Source: Membranipora membranacea (Eukaryota; Bryozoa; Gymnolaemata; Cheilostomatida; Membraniporidae). From it: a stretch of 64,000 nucleotides of DNA. The notes beneath the pieces were generated by a model. It saw only the letters and a list, made by a program, of their open reading frames with translations, made no database searches and had not been told where the DNA came from. Position numbers and translations under genes: made by a program. The DNA lies in the NCBI GenBank assembly GCA_914767715.1, contig OU612070.1, positions 21,438,025 to 21,502,024 of the forward strand. Direction: 5' to 3'. Of the stretch, positions 1 to 11,717 are shown in pieces; within the stretch, counting starts at the first letter, position 1; each line of letters begins with the position of its first letter.

Positions 1-3000
1 TTCAGTGTGTACGTATTGCCCTTCTCAACTTTGCACAGACCCATGTCACTTATTCTGAAGCACATCTCTCTGACGTTGAGTAGTGCAGGTCTCAGTGAGG
101 GGTTCACAATGAACAGATTCTCCACTAGCGCTTTTTTACATGAGCGCAGTTTCTTTCTTCGGCAATTCTGTCTCCATACACTGAAGGCCTTCCATTTCCT
201 GAACTTGCGGAAGATTCCGATCTGCAACGACAAATATAATTAGTAAAAACTTGACTATAAATTTGATCTGTTCGAGCCAAATATTGGCAAGAAACCAAAA
301 CTAGCACCAAACCATATGATGAGCTGAGGAGTAAGAGAACCAATCGAAATTGCTGTTAGTATGACATCTCAAACAAAACACATTTGGTAGGCCATAGAAG
401 TTTGTTTACGTGCTTGCCAAAAAACCACCAGATATTATAACGAAATAGTCAAACCACAGGTAGCTACTGGCTACTATTGTCAATCCAAGAGTTCCTATGA
501 GGGCTGCCACTTCTAAATTATAATTATTCTAATCTGGGTGATATTAACTGCTTTGTCCTGATCTATCGACATACCTGAATGAGTTTGTTGAAGTTTTTAT
601 ACTCGTGTTCCCAGCGGTTGAGTCCTACAAACTCGACCTCATCATCCGATCTCATTCTAGCCACTCCTTTGGTACTGATGGTACAGTAGTCATTCTTGTT
701 GATGTGCTCATGACCCACAACCTGCAAATATTCAATATATCTTATTATATGCAACATATATCTCTATTTTTCTGTTAGGTTTTGAGGACGACGTTACAAA
801 TAAGAATCAGGTTTTACCAAACCCAAGTGCGATATTTGACTTACTGATCGGTTTCAATAACCCATTGAACTTGGGATGAACAGTAGAACGTTTAGATTGC
901 TTTAATTCAGTTTGATAGAAATTACTCTGGCACAGGTTGGTAACAAACTTTTGCCATATCTGCGGATTTGCGCCACTCAGAGAACAATAAACAACAACTG
1001 ATCTGTTTATTGTATTCAGCTTTAAGCTTAACTTAAACCTAGGTTAATTAGATGATGTTCCCTTAGATACACGTCTTTTCACTCCATGTATTGAGACTTG
1101 GTTACTTATATATACCTTGAGGTTGTAGTAATGATAGTCCACACTAGTTTTCGGCACTGCGTTACTCAGATACAGAAATCCAATCTTATCGTTCTCTCTT
1201 ATTATCTTTATGATCTGCAGAGGATCTTTGATCCCTTCTAGTGATTTAGTTCCTGGAATACAAACGCTTAGAATCACAATGACCGATACGATATGGACAA
1301 AATGGACGCCAAAAACTGTATTTCGCTAAGTCAAACAGGTGAAACAAGAAGCCATTCAAATTTGAGAATTCAAAACTTTTTTCACTGTCACACAATTTAT
1401 CTGAGAACATCATGTAGGATTTAGCAGTAAAATGACTGACATTAATGAGCGATGCAAAGAGGACTAACGAATTTTAGCAATCTAGCACATAAATTGCCTG
1501 AAAGAAACCAGCCTTATTATTTATGAGTTTATGAACAATAAGTCTGTAGTGTGTTATTGGAACAATGGACCAATAATATTGAGCAAATATACATTTATAC
1601 AAACTGACTCGATGCTAAAACGAAAAGTGACATCTATATATCACAAGGGGGTTACACACAATCACAGACTTTGGTCAAACTCGTCAGAATCCAAGACGAG
1701 ATACAAGAAGACACGATTTCAGTAAGTGGATACAGCCAGGGGACTTTTGAAGTTAAAAACACATTTCTCAAAAATCATGTCACCGTTGATTTTCAATATC
1801 ACAAGATGGTATCAACTTGACTGCTTATTTCAAGACTGTAACAGGTTACAGATGCATCCCTTTTCATAAACCAGTGCATGTTAACAAGTAAAACCAACCG
1901 AGTCAAATCTTTCCTCCTCAACCCCTTTTAACATATCCACTCACTAGAAATCTTTCCAAACATTTTTAGAGAAGTAAAGAAATGCAATCTGCGATCACCA
2001 TCACAAGAATTGGTGAATTAATCTAGAAAAAATTCAGAATCGGTCATGAGACTGCCTTACCATGAAATGCGTCTAAAACGGGAAATGCTCATGTTAACAT
2101 CGAATGAAACTTGTTAGAATTGAATAGTGTGACGGAAATATTAAAACAGTAACAGACAACAACATGCTGATTAATAAGACTATGGTTAAAAGATGTGATT
2201 TTATATATTTGTCTATGAACACAAGTCTAAGGACATGAAGGCTTTGGTCATAGTATGAATGGCTAAAGTGTTGCTTTGTCCTGTCTCCTACTCCTAATAT
2301 GTACAAAGACATAAAGTTACCATAATCAACCTCAACATTTCTTGAAATGCTGATAAAACGCTGCGCCCGATATACGCATACATAAATATATGCAAAGGTA
2401 ATACCGCAGGCTGCGCAGAGTTTTTACTATTTGCGACAATGTAAGCTATCATATAAACTTTTGCTACTCATATCTACATACCATAAACATTCTTCTCATC
2501 TGCCGGCACTGTTGGTCCTCTTGTGTGTGCTCTGGTTGGAGGAGGTTTACCGATAGCAACAGGAAGTGACATCATTGTGTCCTGTTTGTGTTTGAGAGTA
2601 TCCGGAAGGTCAGGAAGAGGTGAGGAGGCTTTTTCTAAAAGAATCCAACGAGCATCACTGATCATACGGTCGGTTTTTAAGCGATATTTTCAGTTTGATT
2701 ATTATGTAAAGCACCAAATCATAAGGCCAAAGCTACAAGAACCCGGGTCTAGACATCAGTAACACAGCTCAGTCATTATGTAGCTGTTTCTAAACTCATT
2801 AGTAAACAATGTGAAAACAAGTACTTAATCTGATGCATACATAAGTTTTTCATATCAAACTCACAGAATTGTTCAGCTATCACTTAAAATAATCTTTCAG
2901 CATCTACCAACATCAAGGTCAGGACTTTAGATTAGGATCTTACCAATAGGCTCAACACTGCCAGCTCGTCTAATCTTTTTGCTACTAGGAGGTCGAGGTT

Positions 3001-4751
3001 CATGTGCAGACATGAGTGGTTCAGGCATGGATACCGCGACTCCTTTCGCCTCCAGATTATCTCTGTTCTTCTTGTGTATATATTCTGGTCGATTCTCATA
3101 CTGGTATTTCTGTAGTACAGGCTACAACCAAATCACACATTGGTATTAGAGTACAATCAAATGACAAGGTGACACAAATGCAGATCTATCAACACCCAAT
3201 CGGAAAATTAAGCTCTTTTCTAAATTATATCATCGATGGCTTTCTGTACCACATGTGGCAACTATGATTACATACACAGTTATAATTCCTGATAATACAA
3301 AAAGTAAATATCTGCTACTAAGTGAGTAAGGACTGACTGCCTCACTGACTTATGGAGCATTTAAAATGCTGATGATAGCTGGATAGGAATGAGTCAGAGA
3401 GACTGTACACCCTGCTTCCAGTTAATAACTGTCAATGCATAAGTAAAATGGAACAAAAGACTTGGAATTGCTCAAATTGTATAATCCTATAAGACCCCCT
3501 CAACGTTTTAAATTGATACATTTGACTGTTCATTATTATTGTATTTTGATCAACAAGCAGTATGAGCGTTTGCATGCATGCAAAACCAGATCTCCACAGC
3601 CAGGAAATCTAGAATTTAACCAGACTCCCTTCAGCTCAATTTCCACAAGCACGTTTCTATTAAAATATCTGTCTCGTATTGGCAATACTTTCTGCCCTAG
3701 TCCTATCCGAGATCTAGCAGTCTTTAGCATCACCAGGTCCGCTGATAGCTCATGTGTGCTCAGTTAAATAAAACTTACCAGAGGCTCAAGTTTAGGAGCT
3801 ATCGGAGCGTTGGCCCTTCTTATCTGTGCGTTGGTAGGTCGCTTGAATCGGAGTGCACTTGTGTTTAATGAGGCTTGCTGAGGTGCTCTACTGACAAGTC
3901 TCTCCTTCAGCTTCTCTGGATCTATCGGCGCAATGGCACCGAGTCTACCTGGCATGCCAGTCTAGTGAGGAGAGAAATAATCACATTTCACACTTTCATC
4001 ACTAGTGGGTCGATGGATTTTTTGTTAAGCTCTTTTATCAATTTTTTATACAATGGACTGACTGTTTGTTAAATGGAATCAAATTTGAAATCATTCAAGG
4101 TTGGCGGAATATCAGGTTTATGTGATCTCAGATCACCTGATTGTTTTAGGATTAAACCAAAGATAATCACGTTTTGATATTTGTTGAGTGGACCTGTTAG
4201 CGATTGAGTGTTGGATATAGCAGGGGAGTCACCCATCTTACCCACAGCTAAATTTGTATTTTAAATTCCTGTTATGTCAAAGGAAGGTCTCAGTTCCTGA
4301 TGCGAAAGACGAGAAACAACAGATTGTTGGAGAGTTTTGCGCCACAGAGTGTTAAGATCCTAAACAGTATTATATTACAGAGGCTTGTTTCCACATTACT
4401 TTGTAATTTGTCTTCGACAAAATTACTAAAACAAAATATCGATCTATCATTACCTGGTGAGCTCCATTAGCGACTGGCCCGTTTGGGGAAGACATCGGAA
4501 CTGGGGTTCCGTTTAAGTTTGGCATCTTTTCGCTAGATTTCTTTTTCTAAAATTCACAATTCACAATGAGTTGAGCTGATGAAGGGAAAAGTAAGAACCG
4601 AGAATGATATCGGACAAGTGTGCAATCGGGTGTGAGAAGATACATAAGGAGAGCCGCTGAGATTTTATGACATTAATATATGAGATGCTGACAAAGTAAT
4701 CTGCATTAATTTCACAGATGAAGATGAGCACCCTACCTTGAAAGATGCCAT
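1..4751 (-). CDS. DNAH6: axonemal dynein heavy chain, DNAH6-like (5' part only, 8 exons, runs off the left edge)
   Basis: N-terminal tail of a ciliary inner-arm dynein motor. Exons read on the minus strand: 4737-4751 (start MASFK), 4454-4546, 3779-3961, 2944-3121, 2482-2657, 1116-1252, 575-721, and 1-221 continuing off the window. Recognisable stretches are LEPLPVLQKYQYENRPEYIH across exons 3-4, IIRENDKIGFLYLSNAVPK in exon 6, VEFVGLNRWEHEYKNF in exon 7 and FRKFRKWKAFSVWRQN followed by VNPSLRPALLNVREMCFRI in exon 8. The RKWKAFSVWR and NPSLRPALL blocks are typical of the tail of DNAH3/6/7/12-type chains, and PVLxxYQ...PEYIH recalls DNAH6 in particular. Phases agree except between exons 4 and 5, where exon 4 leaves phase 1 and exon 5 expects phase 2; a short exon between 2658 and 2943 is probably missed. 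The motor domain lies outside the window. The dynein identity is secure; the DNAH6 subtype is likely. Confidence 0.85.
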
Positions 4752-5871
4752 GATGACAGAGTGTTGGGGGTTTGATGATCAGAACAATGCTGCATAATAA
4801 ATATTGTTGTGATTAGATGAAAGATGCAGGACAGGTTTATGCGCTCAAAAATATTATGCTGAGGAAGCTAATGGGCAGGGAAACAGTAAGAAATGAATTC
4901 CACGAGCTAAGGCGTTAATAAGGAACTACACCAGTCCAGCCTTGTATGTTCCTTTTGAATAATTTAATCGGAATGGGGCATGATGAGGATTTGCAATACA
5001 GATACTGAAAGTGTCTTGCACTGTTTTTGCTCATTGGCGCAACATGAGACGTGAACCTAGTGCTATTAGCTCAATGAATATGACATGTGTAGAGAATGGG
5101 AAACATTGTGATATGAAACAGAGAGGTGAGAGTACTTTATTTACAACTCCAAATACTTTTTATTTGCTGACTGAATCCTGATCATCAAAAGATTGGTTCT
5201 CAATTACTAACACCCAATCTTTATTGATAAAACTATTAGTGTCTATCCTGTTATAGGTGAGACTGACTGAGTCAAAAGTTTGCTAGTTGGTTGTAAAGAT
5301 ATATGTGTTGTGAGCTACTTCATCCAATCATTGAGTTGACTCTGACTGATTTCGTATAGTCTATAGTGTATTTTATGTAAGTATAGTTATAGTATGTTGA
5401 ATAAGAAAGTAGTCATAACTGTAGATAGTAAATTTTGAAAATGATGATTACATACCTTGTTTATGGTATATATGTTAGTAGGGACTGTAAGGGTATGAGT
5501 GGCTTAGTGTGAATAACATAATGAATTCATTAGAGTGTATTTTTAAAGGTTACAGTTCAAATACTTACATTACATAGCTAAATCTAGATCAATTTCTCTG
5601 CACAGAAAACAAAAGTAGCCATTTTTCAACATGTGAGTTTCTAGGCAACATTACGTTATCGTCCGGTATCAGACGGAGTTCGCTTTGCCAACATTAGTAT
5701 AGTCGGAAAATGTTGATAATGTTAGTGTGATAGGAAATAGTTTGCACAGATATTTTATCTACAATTGTTTAGAGCTCAGATCGTCAATGTTTACAACAAG
5801 GTTGTCTATGCTGTGAATGGAAAAGTGAAATATAAGTTTTTACTTCACACACTACACCACAAAGTCTGGAT
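4752..5871. promoter_or_regulatory. divergent intergenic spacer between the dynein and TAF13 genes
   Basis: About 1.1 kb separates the two opposed start codons. No third gene is visible. It is AT-rich with several short GAGAG and TTATTT runs but no clear TATA box I would defend. It must contain both 5' UTRs and promoters; treating it as a bidirectional promoter is inference from gene orientation. Confidence 0.4.
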
Positions 5872-7610
5872 ATGGCAGCTTCATCTGGAAATGACTGGTC
5901 AGCAGAGGTTAGTTGTGAATAAAAGGAACTTTGTTTTAAGAGCATTCAGTCTTTTGCCTCTTTTTTAGACATAAATAATAATGTTAATGGTGGACAGGAG
6001 GTTACTTGTCTTCTGACCAGGGAGAATGGTCAGAAGGGAGAAGTAATTTTCAGAAGTCCATTCTCCTTGTTAGCAGCAATGAATGACCATCACAATCGTT
6101 AGTATCTATATTAGGCTCAACAAGCTTTGTTGAAGGGGAGGTGTGGCACACACAACAAAGCTTTTCAAGGCAGGCTAGATTTATAGTAGCCCATTGCTGG
6201 CAGCTTGCAGCAAGGAGTTGGAATGGATGGAATTCCAGGAATGCCATCCCCTCTATATCTTTGAGGGATGAACTGGAGAAGTGTGTGACTGGGTATTATT
6301 GCTTTTGGGCTGAGCTCTCTGGGTTGCAGTGCTATGGGGTATAGACAATTACATTGTGTAGCCTTGGCAGGTTGTCTAGGCTGGGATTGGCTGTTGAACC
6401 TCTATTTCCCACTGCAGTCCGCTGACCACCGAGGTTCTTCCCGCCCCTGCCTTAAAAACAGGGTGAAATCTGGCGCAGTCTGATAGGGCAACAACTATCC
6501 CGTTTCCATGCTTTGGTATGTGGCACATAATAACACCCTCCAATATTGCCCAGCATTTCAAATGATAACTTATGGTTCTTGCTGGCTACTGACTCTGAGG
6601 CTACATGTACACGCTCTTGGCCCAATGGGACCACCAACGATTCAACCATGCATTTATACTCTGAATAGAAAATATATTTGCACTTGCCATGATAACAAAT
6701 GAGTCCTCTCAATTTTAGGTTGATGAGGAGGAGGAAGAGGAGGACCAGCCGATCGGCAAGAGGAGAAAATTCTTTACAAAAGAGTGTAAGATAAATTCTA
6801 AGTGTGCTTGACCTTGAATGTGATCTGCAAAAATAATACAGCAAGAAATCAGCTTCTCTGCCAATGTATTGATTAGCTGGCCCCCACAATCTTGATCTTG
6901 GCAACAGAGAAAGTGGATAATTCAGGATTATACAGGTCCAGATGGTACTTGACCAACTAGATGGAATTAATTTAATTAAGATGTTACAGAAAGCTTCTTC
7001 ATCAGTAACATACCAACATTTGTCTTATTCATACTCACCTTTATGATATTATATCTGTTACTGGTTGCAGTGAGATGTATGCTGTATGGTTTTGGTGATG
7101 ATGAACAACCCTATGCTGAGACTGTAGATTTATTAGAGGATCTAGTCATAGAATACATATCTGAAACGGTAAGTGAGCAGTATCCGGATAATAAGAATTT
7201 TTTACATTGTTTAGTGTGCCGTCAGCATGGCACCTTAAATCTTTAAATGAGAACAAGGGTAAAGATAGCCCATAAACATGTATGAGCATGAAATAGACTG
7301 TGTCACCAGTAATTTACCTCATAACTAACTATGTATCTTGTGACATCAGTCGGTTCATCTTCTTTTTTTAAGAGACACAGATAACTTCGAAGTTTTGTCA
7401 AATGAAATTATTTTCATATTCTGGTTTCTTTAGACAAAAACAGCAATGGAGGTAGGCAGAGCTGGACGTGTATCAGTAGAAGACATTATATTTATAGTTA
7501 GAAAGGATGCTAAAAAGTACTCTCGTGTTAGGGAGCTACTTGTCATGAATGAGGAATTACGGAAAGCTAGAAAAGCTTTTGACGAGATTAAGTATGCCGA
7601 TAAAATGTAG
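5872..7610 (+). CDS. TAF13: TFIID subunit TAF13, 4 exons, complete
   Basis: Histone-fold subunit of TFIID that pairs with TAF11 in RNA polymerase II pre-initiation complexes. Exons 5872-5907, 6719-6785, 7071-7168 and 7434-7610 join in phase to 125 codons plus stop, about the length of vertebrate TAF13. The N-terminus MAASSGNDWSAE is followed by an acidic run of eight D/E residues, a basic KRRKFF patch, then the histone fold: LRCMLYGFGDDEQPYAETVD (alpha1-loop), LLEDLVIEYISE (alpha2) and GRVSVEDIIFIVRKDAKKY (alpha3), ending in RELLVMNEELRKARKAFDEI. The LRxMxYGFGDxxxPxxETVxLLE block is the family hallmark. The start was chosen because the ATG opens an exon in phase with the rest and is followed by a good donor (GAG|GTTAGT). 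Intron 1 (811 bp) holds only short repeats, among them a 9-bp-stem hairpin at 6010-6036. Confidence 0.95.
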
Positions 7611-8905
7611 TGCTGTGGTCAACTGCAGAAAAAGTCCATGGGTAAAGGAGGATACATCATTGATTTATCTAAGACATATTATATCTACTTTCATTTATTA
7701 GATCCCAGTTGCTTTCTTGCAATACTGATTTTGATGTATTCATATCATAAAGTAGATGTATTTCCATTCATAGCTGTACATATTAAGTTTTATATGAAAA
7801 AATACTATCGCAAAAATAATAGCAAAACCATGTCTCTTTATGTTTTGCAATTCTGTTCAGATCTGTTTCATTGTTCACTGTTTATTTAAATATTAACAAC
7901 AATTGAGGCATGAACTATCAAAGATAATAATTAGCCTTCGACATGTAGTTGGGACAGCGCAGCATTAGATCAGGGAGGGTGGGATATACTCACTGGTTAG
8001 ATCAAGTTTGAACCATATGAGTTACCCCCTCCACTGATCACGCCATTTTAGGGGGAACAACTCCAAAGTCGGGCGATCAGGGAGGGTGTCCCACACTCCC
8101 TGTAGCCTTGTCATGACGCCTTATCGATTCGATGATCCAAATAATATCATTTTTTAAATGCTGCCTGCTCTGTTTCTGAATAATAATGACAGCCGACAGT
8201 AACCCTCAGAAAAAAGCAGCGGATTGATGTTTTTTTGCTGCTTGTTGAAAAAACAAACACATCAATAATTGAATTGAGAATACAAAATTGGATGTGCCTT
8301 GTCTTAGAAAAGGAGCAGTCCAAGGTTTACCAACTAAGGTCCAAGTCTCTGTGACCCATAAAGATCTTAAGCCTCCTATGATTCAAATTTTGAATTAGCC
8401 TTTTTGGTTAAATAAACCTGAAATACGGAAGATCATAGCGCTTCTGGAATGCTGATGCAGGTTGGCTGGCTGCTCCTTAGTACGTTATGATGAGGGGTTT
8501 GATGTTTGTGTGAGGTCACAATCAGATATGTTAACTTGAGTATCTGTACATTAGCAAGCGATATGAGGTTATTGATTGGAGCATGGAGCAGAGAAGTTAT
8601 GAAACGTATTAAATTTATCAAAAAATAATGGGCCGCAAGATGAAGATGATAATGTTTTTAAAACTTTTATCGATCTTCGATAGCTACAGGACACCAAATG
8701 ACGCTTATCATGCTCATACTCATACTCAAAATGTCCGCAGCTCGAATGGCTAATTAACCAGAATAAATTGGGAAACTTGGGAAGAACACGCTAAAATAAA
8801 ATTATTGGAATATTTAAATTATTTTTCCTAGGACAAAAACAGAATGGTACTGAGTGATTGTGTAACTGTGTTGCTACTGTTCTATTTACAAAGGAAACAT
8901 TCATC
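7611..8905. other. intergenic, TAF13 to GPCR; short GGGAGGGTG-type palindromes
   Basis: No supported gene; the open frames here are AT-rich and lack splice context. 7971-8105 holds two copies of the motif CAGGGAGGGTG (7971-7981 and 8079-8089), the second in a hairpin (GGGAGGGTGTCCCACACTCCC). Just before the receptor, TTTTCCTAG at about 8824-8832 looks like a splice acceptor, so the receptor mRNA may have a spliced 5' UTR. Confidence 0.5.
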
Positions 8906-9853
8906 ATGGAGGGGTCTACTCGACAAGGCTCAAGAACAACTGATATAGGACAAAATCTACTTTCCAATAAATCGCAGAGCCAACTGTGGAAAAACTATCA
9001 CTCCGAAATGCCAAAACTAGCAGCAATAGCACCAATTTCCATCACACTCTTCATTCTGATCAGTAATACAATCATACTGATGGTCTTCAAACGGCTAAAA
9101 AAGCTTAACACTCACCACTACTACCTGGTGGCGCTTTCTGTGTTCGATCTGATGTTGGTTCCAACTCTCGCAGTCACATGCTACACAATGGTCTCCGGAA
9201 ACATTTGGATGACTGACTTGGTTTGCGACACAATGGGTATATTAGTATCAATACCGCTTTCAGCTACTACAAATATACACTGCCTGATGTGCATGGATAA
9301 GGCCGTTTCAGTTTTAAAGCCTCATACTCATAACAGCTTTACTAGAAGACCTAGATTCAAACTGTGGATGAAAATTATTTTGATATGCTGTTTTGCTATG
9401 CCTGCATTTATTTTCTCTTCTCTGACGGCTGCCGGTGTATTAAGCTCCGCGTTCAATGCCGCCGTATGCAGTTGTGCCTTTGATCTCACAATTGTTTCAA
9501 TGATGGCGATAGTTCCATCTTGCACCTTTGGCCTTGTAGCGCAGGTTCTGTCCAATGTGCTGATATTTCGACATATACTCCGAATGCCAAAGAGTAATCG
9601 TCACCGTGTCGCGAGGGTGGCAAAGACTTTGTTGGTCACAGTTGGGGCTTACTATATATGCTGGCTACCATATGTATTGATTTTATCTGCACAGTTTCTC
9701 GATGGCAATGACTTGTTTTTTAACAGATGGGCGGTTTTTTCATCTGGTTATTTGCTGATAGCAAACAGTTTTGTGAACATATTTATATACATTTTGACCC
9801 TGCCCAATTTCAAGGAAAATCTTTTACGCAGTGTAAGAATATCAATAGAATGA
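8906..9853 (+). CDS. rhodopsin-type (class A) G protein-coupled receptor, intronless, orphan
   Basis: Seven-pass plasma-membrane receptor of 315 residues in a single exon. The frame is open further upstream but without ATG, so ATG 8906 (MEGSTRQGSR) is the likely start. The short extracellular N-terminus has an N-K-S glycosylation sequon at residues 21-23. TM1 is about residues 38-62. TM2 carries the conserved aspartate in LSVFDLMLVP, TM3 begins with a cysteine (LVCDTMGILVS), the DRY position reads MDK, TM6 has CWLPY and TM7 ends NSFVNIFIY in place of NPxxY. The C-tail is very short (about 15 residues). CWLPY is common in amine and peptide receptors, but DRY to MDK and the absent proline of NPxxY make it divergent; I cannot assign a ligand. 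No other gene is obviously linked to it. Confidence 0.85.
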   Translation: MEGSTRQGSRTTDIGQNLLSNKSQSQLWKNYHSEMPKLAAIAPISITLFILISNTIILMVFKRLKKLNTHHYYLVALSVFDLMLVPTLAVTCYTMVSGNIWMTDLVCDTMGILVSIPLSATTNIHCLMCMDKAVSVLKPHTHNSFTRRPRFKLWMKIILICCFAMPAFIFSSLTAAGVLSSAFNAAVCSCAFDLTIVSMMAIVPSCTFGLVAQVLSNVLIFRHILRMPKSNRHRVARVAKTLLVTVGAYYICWLPYVLILSAQFLDGNDLFFNRWAVFSSGYLLIANSFVNIFIYILTLPNFKENLLRSVRISIE

Positions 9854-11717
9854 ACCTGGTACTTAGATAATCATGCAATGTATACCAATGATTTTTATCT
9901 ACTTTTAGTGGCATGGTGTCTTGCCATGCGCAAATTATCATTGTGCAGAGCATCAGAAAAAAAGTATTTGGTATCAACTTTTCCCACGTATAATATGTTT
10001 TTTATTGAGGTTTTCATATGTTTTAGTATGTTATAAACAAACGAAAATAACAACTTTCTGACCTCATAAACAAAAAAATAAATGAAAAATATATATAGAT
10101 ATGTATGGAAATAATAATTAGTTGGGAGAACAAGTTTTACTCTATGTGATTGATAGATATTACGCTGTACTAAATGAAATGGATTTGTTTAAAGATCTTT
10201 ATTTGCCGTAATTGGTTTGATTATTCTACGTCCTGACCATTTGCCCTGGATGTATGATTACGCTATTTTTTTGATGAACAAATTCTATAAAACATTTGTG
10301 ACATTTTATTCATTTTTGCTGATTATAACCTTATTTTTATTTAAAAAAAAACTCACCCAGCTTTTTGATCAATCGTGATGAAAAGAAATATCAATAAACC
10401 AGATACTATTTAGATCAAGTTTGCTCCATTTTTCCCCCGTTGGAATTGCCCCCCCCCCCCTCTGCTGACACGCCGGTGTGTCAGTAGAGGGGGGGGGGCA
10501 ATTCCAACAGGGGAAAAATGGAGCAAACTTGATCTAGATACTATTGATATTAGTTCCTCAGTACATTAAAGGATTTTTCACCTTCAAAAGTTCAAGAAGA
10601 AAATAAAGTGATCACAGTATAATTCCTACAGTGTCTGGGTGCCCAACCATCGATCCAGAACATCGACATTAGGTTGAGCTTTCCAAACCTAAATTGTACC
10701 TTTCTTGTTACTTTTGGCCATCTAAAAAAATTATAAGCTTAACTTTCATCTCGAAAAATGCTTAGCTCACCTCTACCGGTGATACTATGATAAATTAAAG
10801 AGACATATCGGACTCTTTAGCCTGTGCCAACTCTTTACATCGCAACTTTGGGATCATCATATGTCAAATATACAGACTAAGAGCTACTTTAGAAACTTCA
10901 GAAAATATCAAGGTGATTGAAGGCTGAATTAATTCTATATTTTTCATTGCCACTGACGAGTTACACTTTACAGCTTGCAGCGGTATTTATCTCCTATCAA
11001 CAATACAACATCAGAGCCTTTTTGTATATGCTATAACGAAAGTTATCATTACCAATACAATATCATTCTGCAAACAATTATCAAGCTTCACAGACACAAA
11101 CTTTGCAATTTATCATCAAAGCCAAAACCATGGTCAACATCAAGAGGTAATGCTTCACATTCATTCCTCTATATTATTGAAACAAATGAAAATCATTGCC
11201 TTTCAATGTATAGTGAAAATCAAAATCACTCCTAACCGATGAAAGACAACTAATATTATTAATATGCACAACAATGGGTTGATGGTACTAGCAATTCATT
11301 ATTCACCATATCCCCCATACAATCCTAAATACACTTCATAACGACTTCGAGAATGGTTTGACCAGGATGTTAAAAATCAAATCAAAACTAGAAGGCGGCT
11401 ATAATAGTTTATGGTCAGCATATTTTGATTCCAGTTTTACTGGTTACCATGTGCTCTTGGCTTGTCAGAGTTGTACAACTTTTCCCTGGAAAACACACAA
11501 GGCTCCAGGATTCAATAATAAAATATATTTCACTATATCTTTTGTTTTGCAGGATTCTACCCTCAGTGAACATAACGTTAATTATACAACTAATAGTAAA
11601 GATTTTACATTGCCAAATTTATAATTTGGAATTATTTTCTTGATAAGGTTGATAGCATATTATTGCCTTTTTGTGAGAGACACTCTGTGGCCTCGATGCT
11701 TCAGATATTTTTTCTAG
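9854..11717. other. intergenic, receptor to membrane-protein gene (contains a foldback MITE)
   Basis: AT-rich non-coding DNA. The open frames at 10,975-11,235 and 11,358-11,643 have no recognisable domain, no splice context and biased AT composition, so I do not call them genes. The only structured item is the 126-bp palindrome listed separately. This stretch should hold the 3' UTRs of both flanking, converging genes. Confidence 0.5.
10411..10536. mobile_element. 126-bp near-perfect palindromic MITE with 9-10 bp target duplication
   Basis: The element reads TAGATCAAGTTTGCTCC inward from the left, and its reverse complement closes the right end (GGAGCAAACTTGATCTA). Each arm is about 58 bp and includes a homopolymer of 10-14 C/G and a central GCCG loop; the arms differ at only a few positions. 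It is flanked by GATACTATT on both sides (10402-10410 and 10537-10545), extendable to AGATACTATT. Long terminal inverted repeats plus a 9-10 bp duplication fit a non-autonomous Mutator-like element; the superfamily is inference. It has no coding capacity. Confidence 0.75.

Noticed and set aside
6452-6904. 150-residue minus-strand frame
   Set aside because: Lies in TAF13 intron 1 and over exon 2 in antisense; no recognisable domain.
10975-11643. Plus-strand frames of 70-90 codons
   Set aside because: AT-rich, no domain, no splice continuity, no homologous motif.
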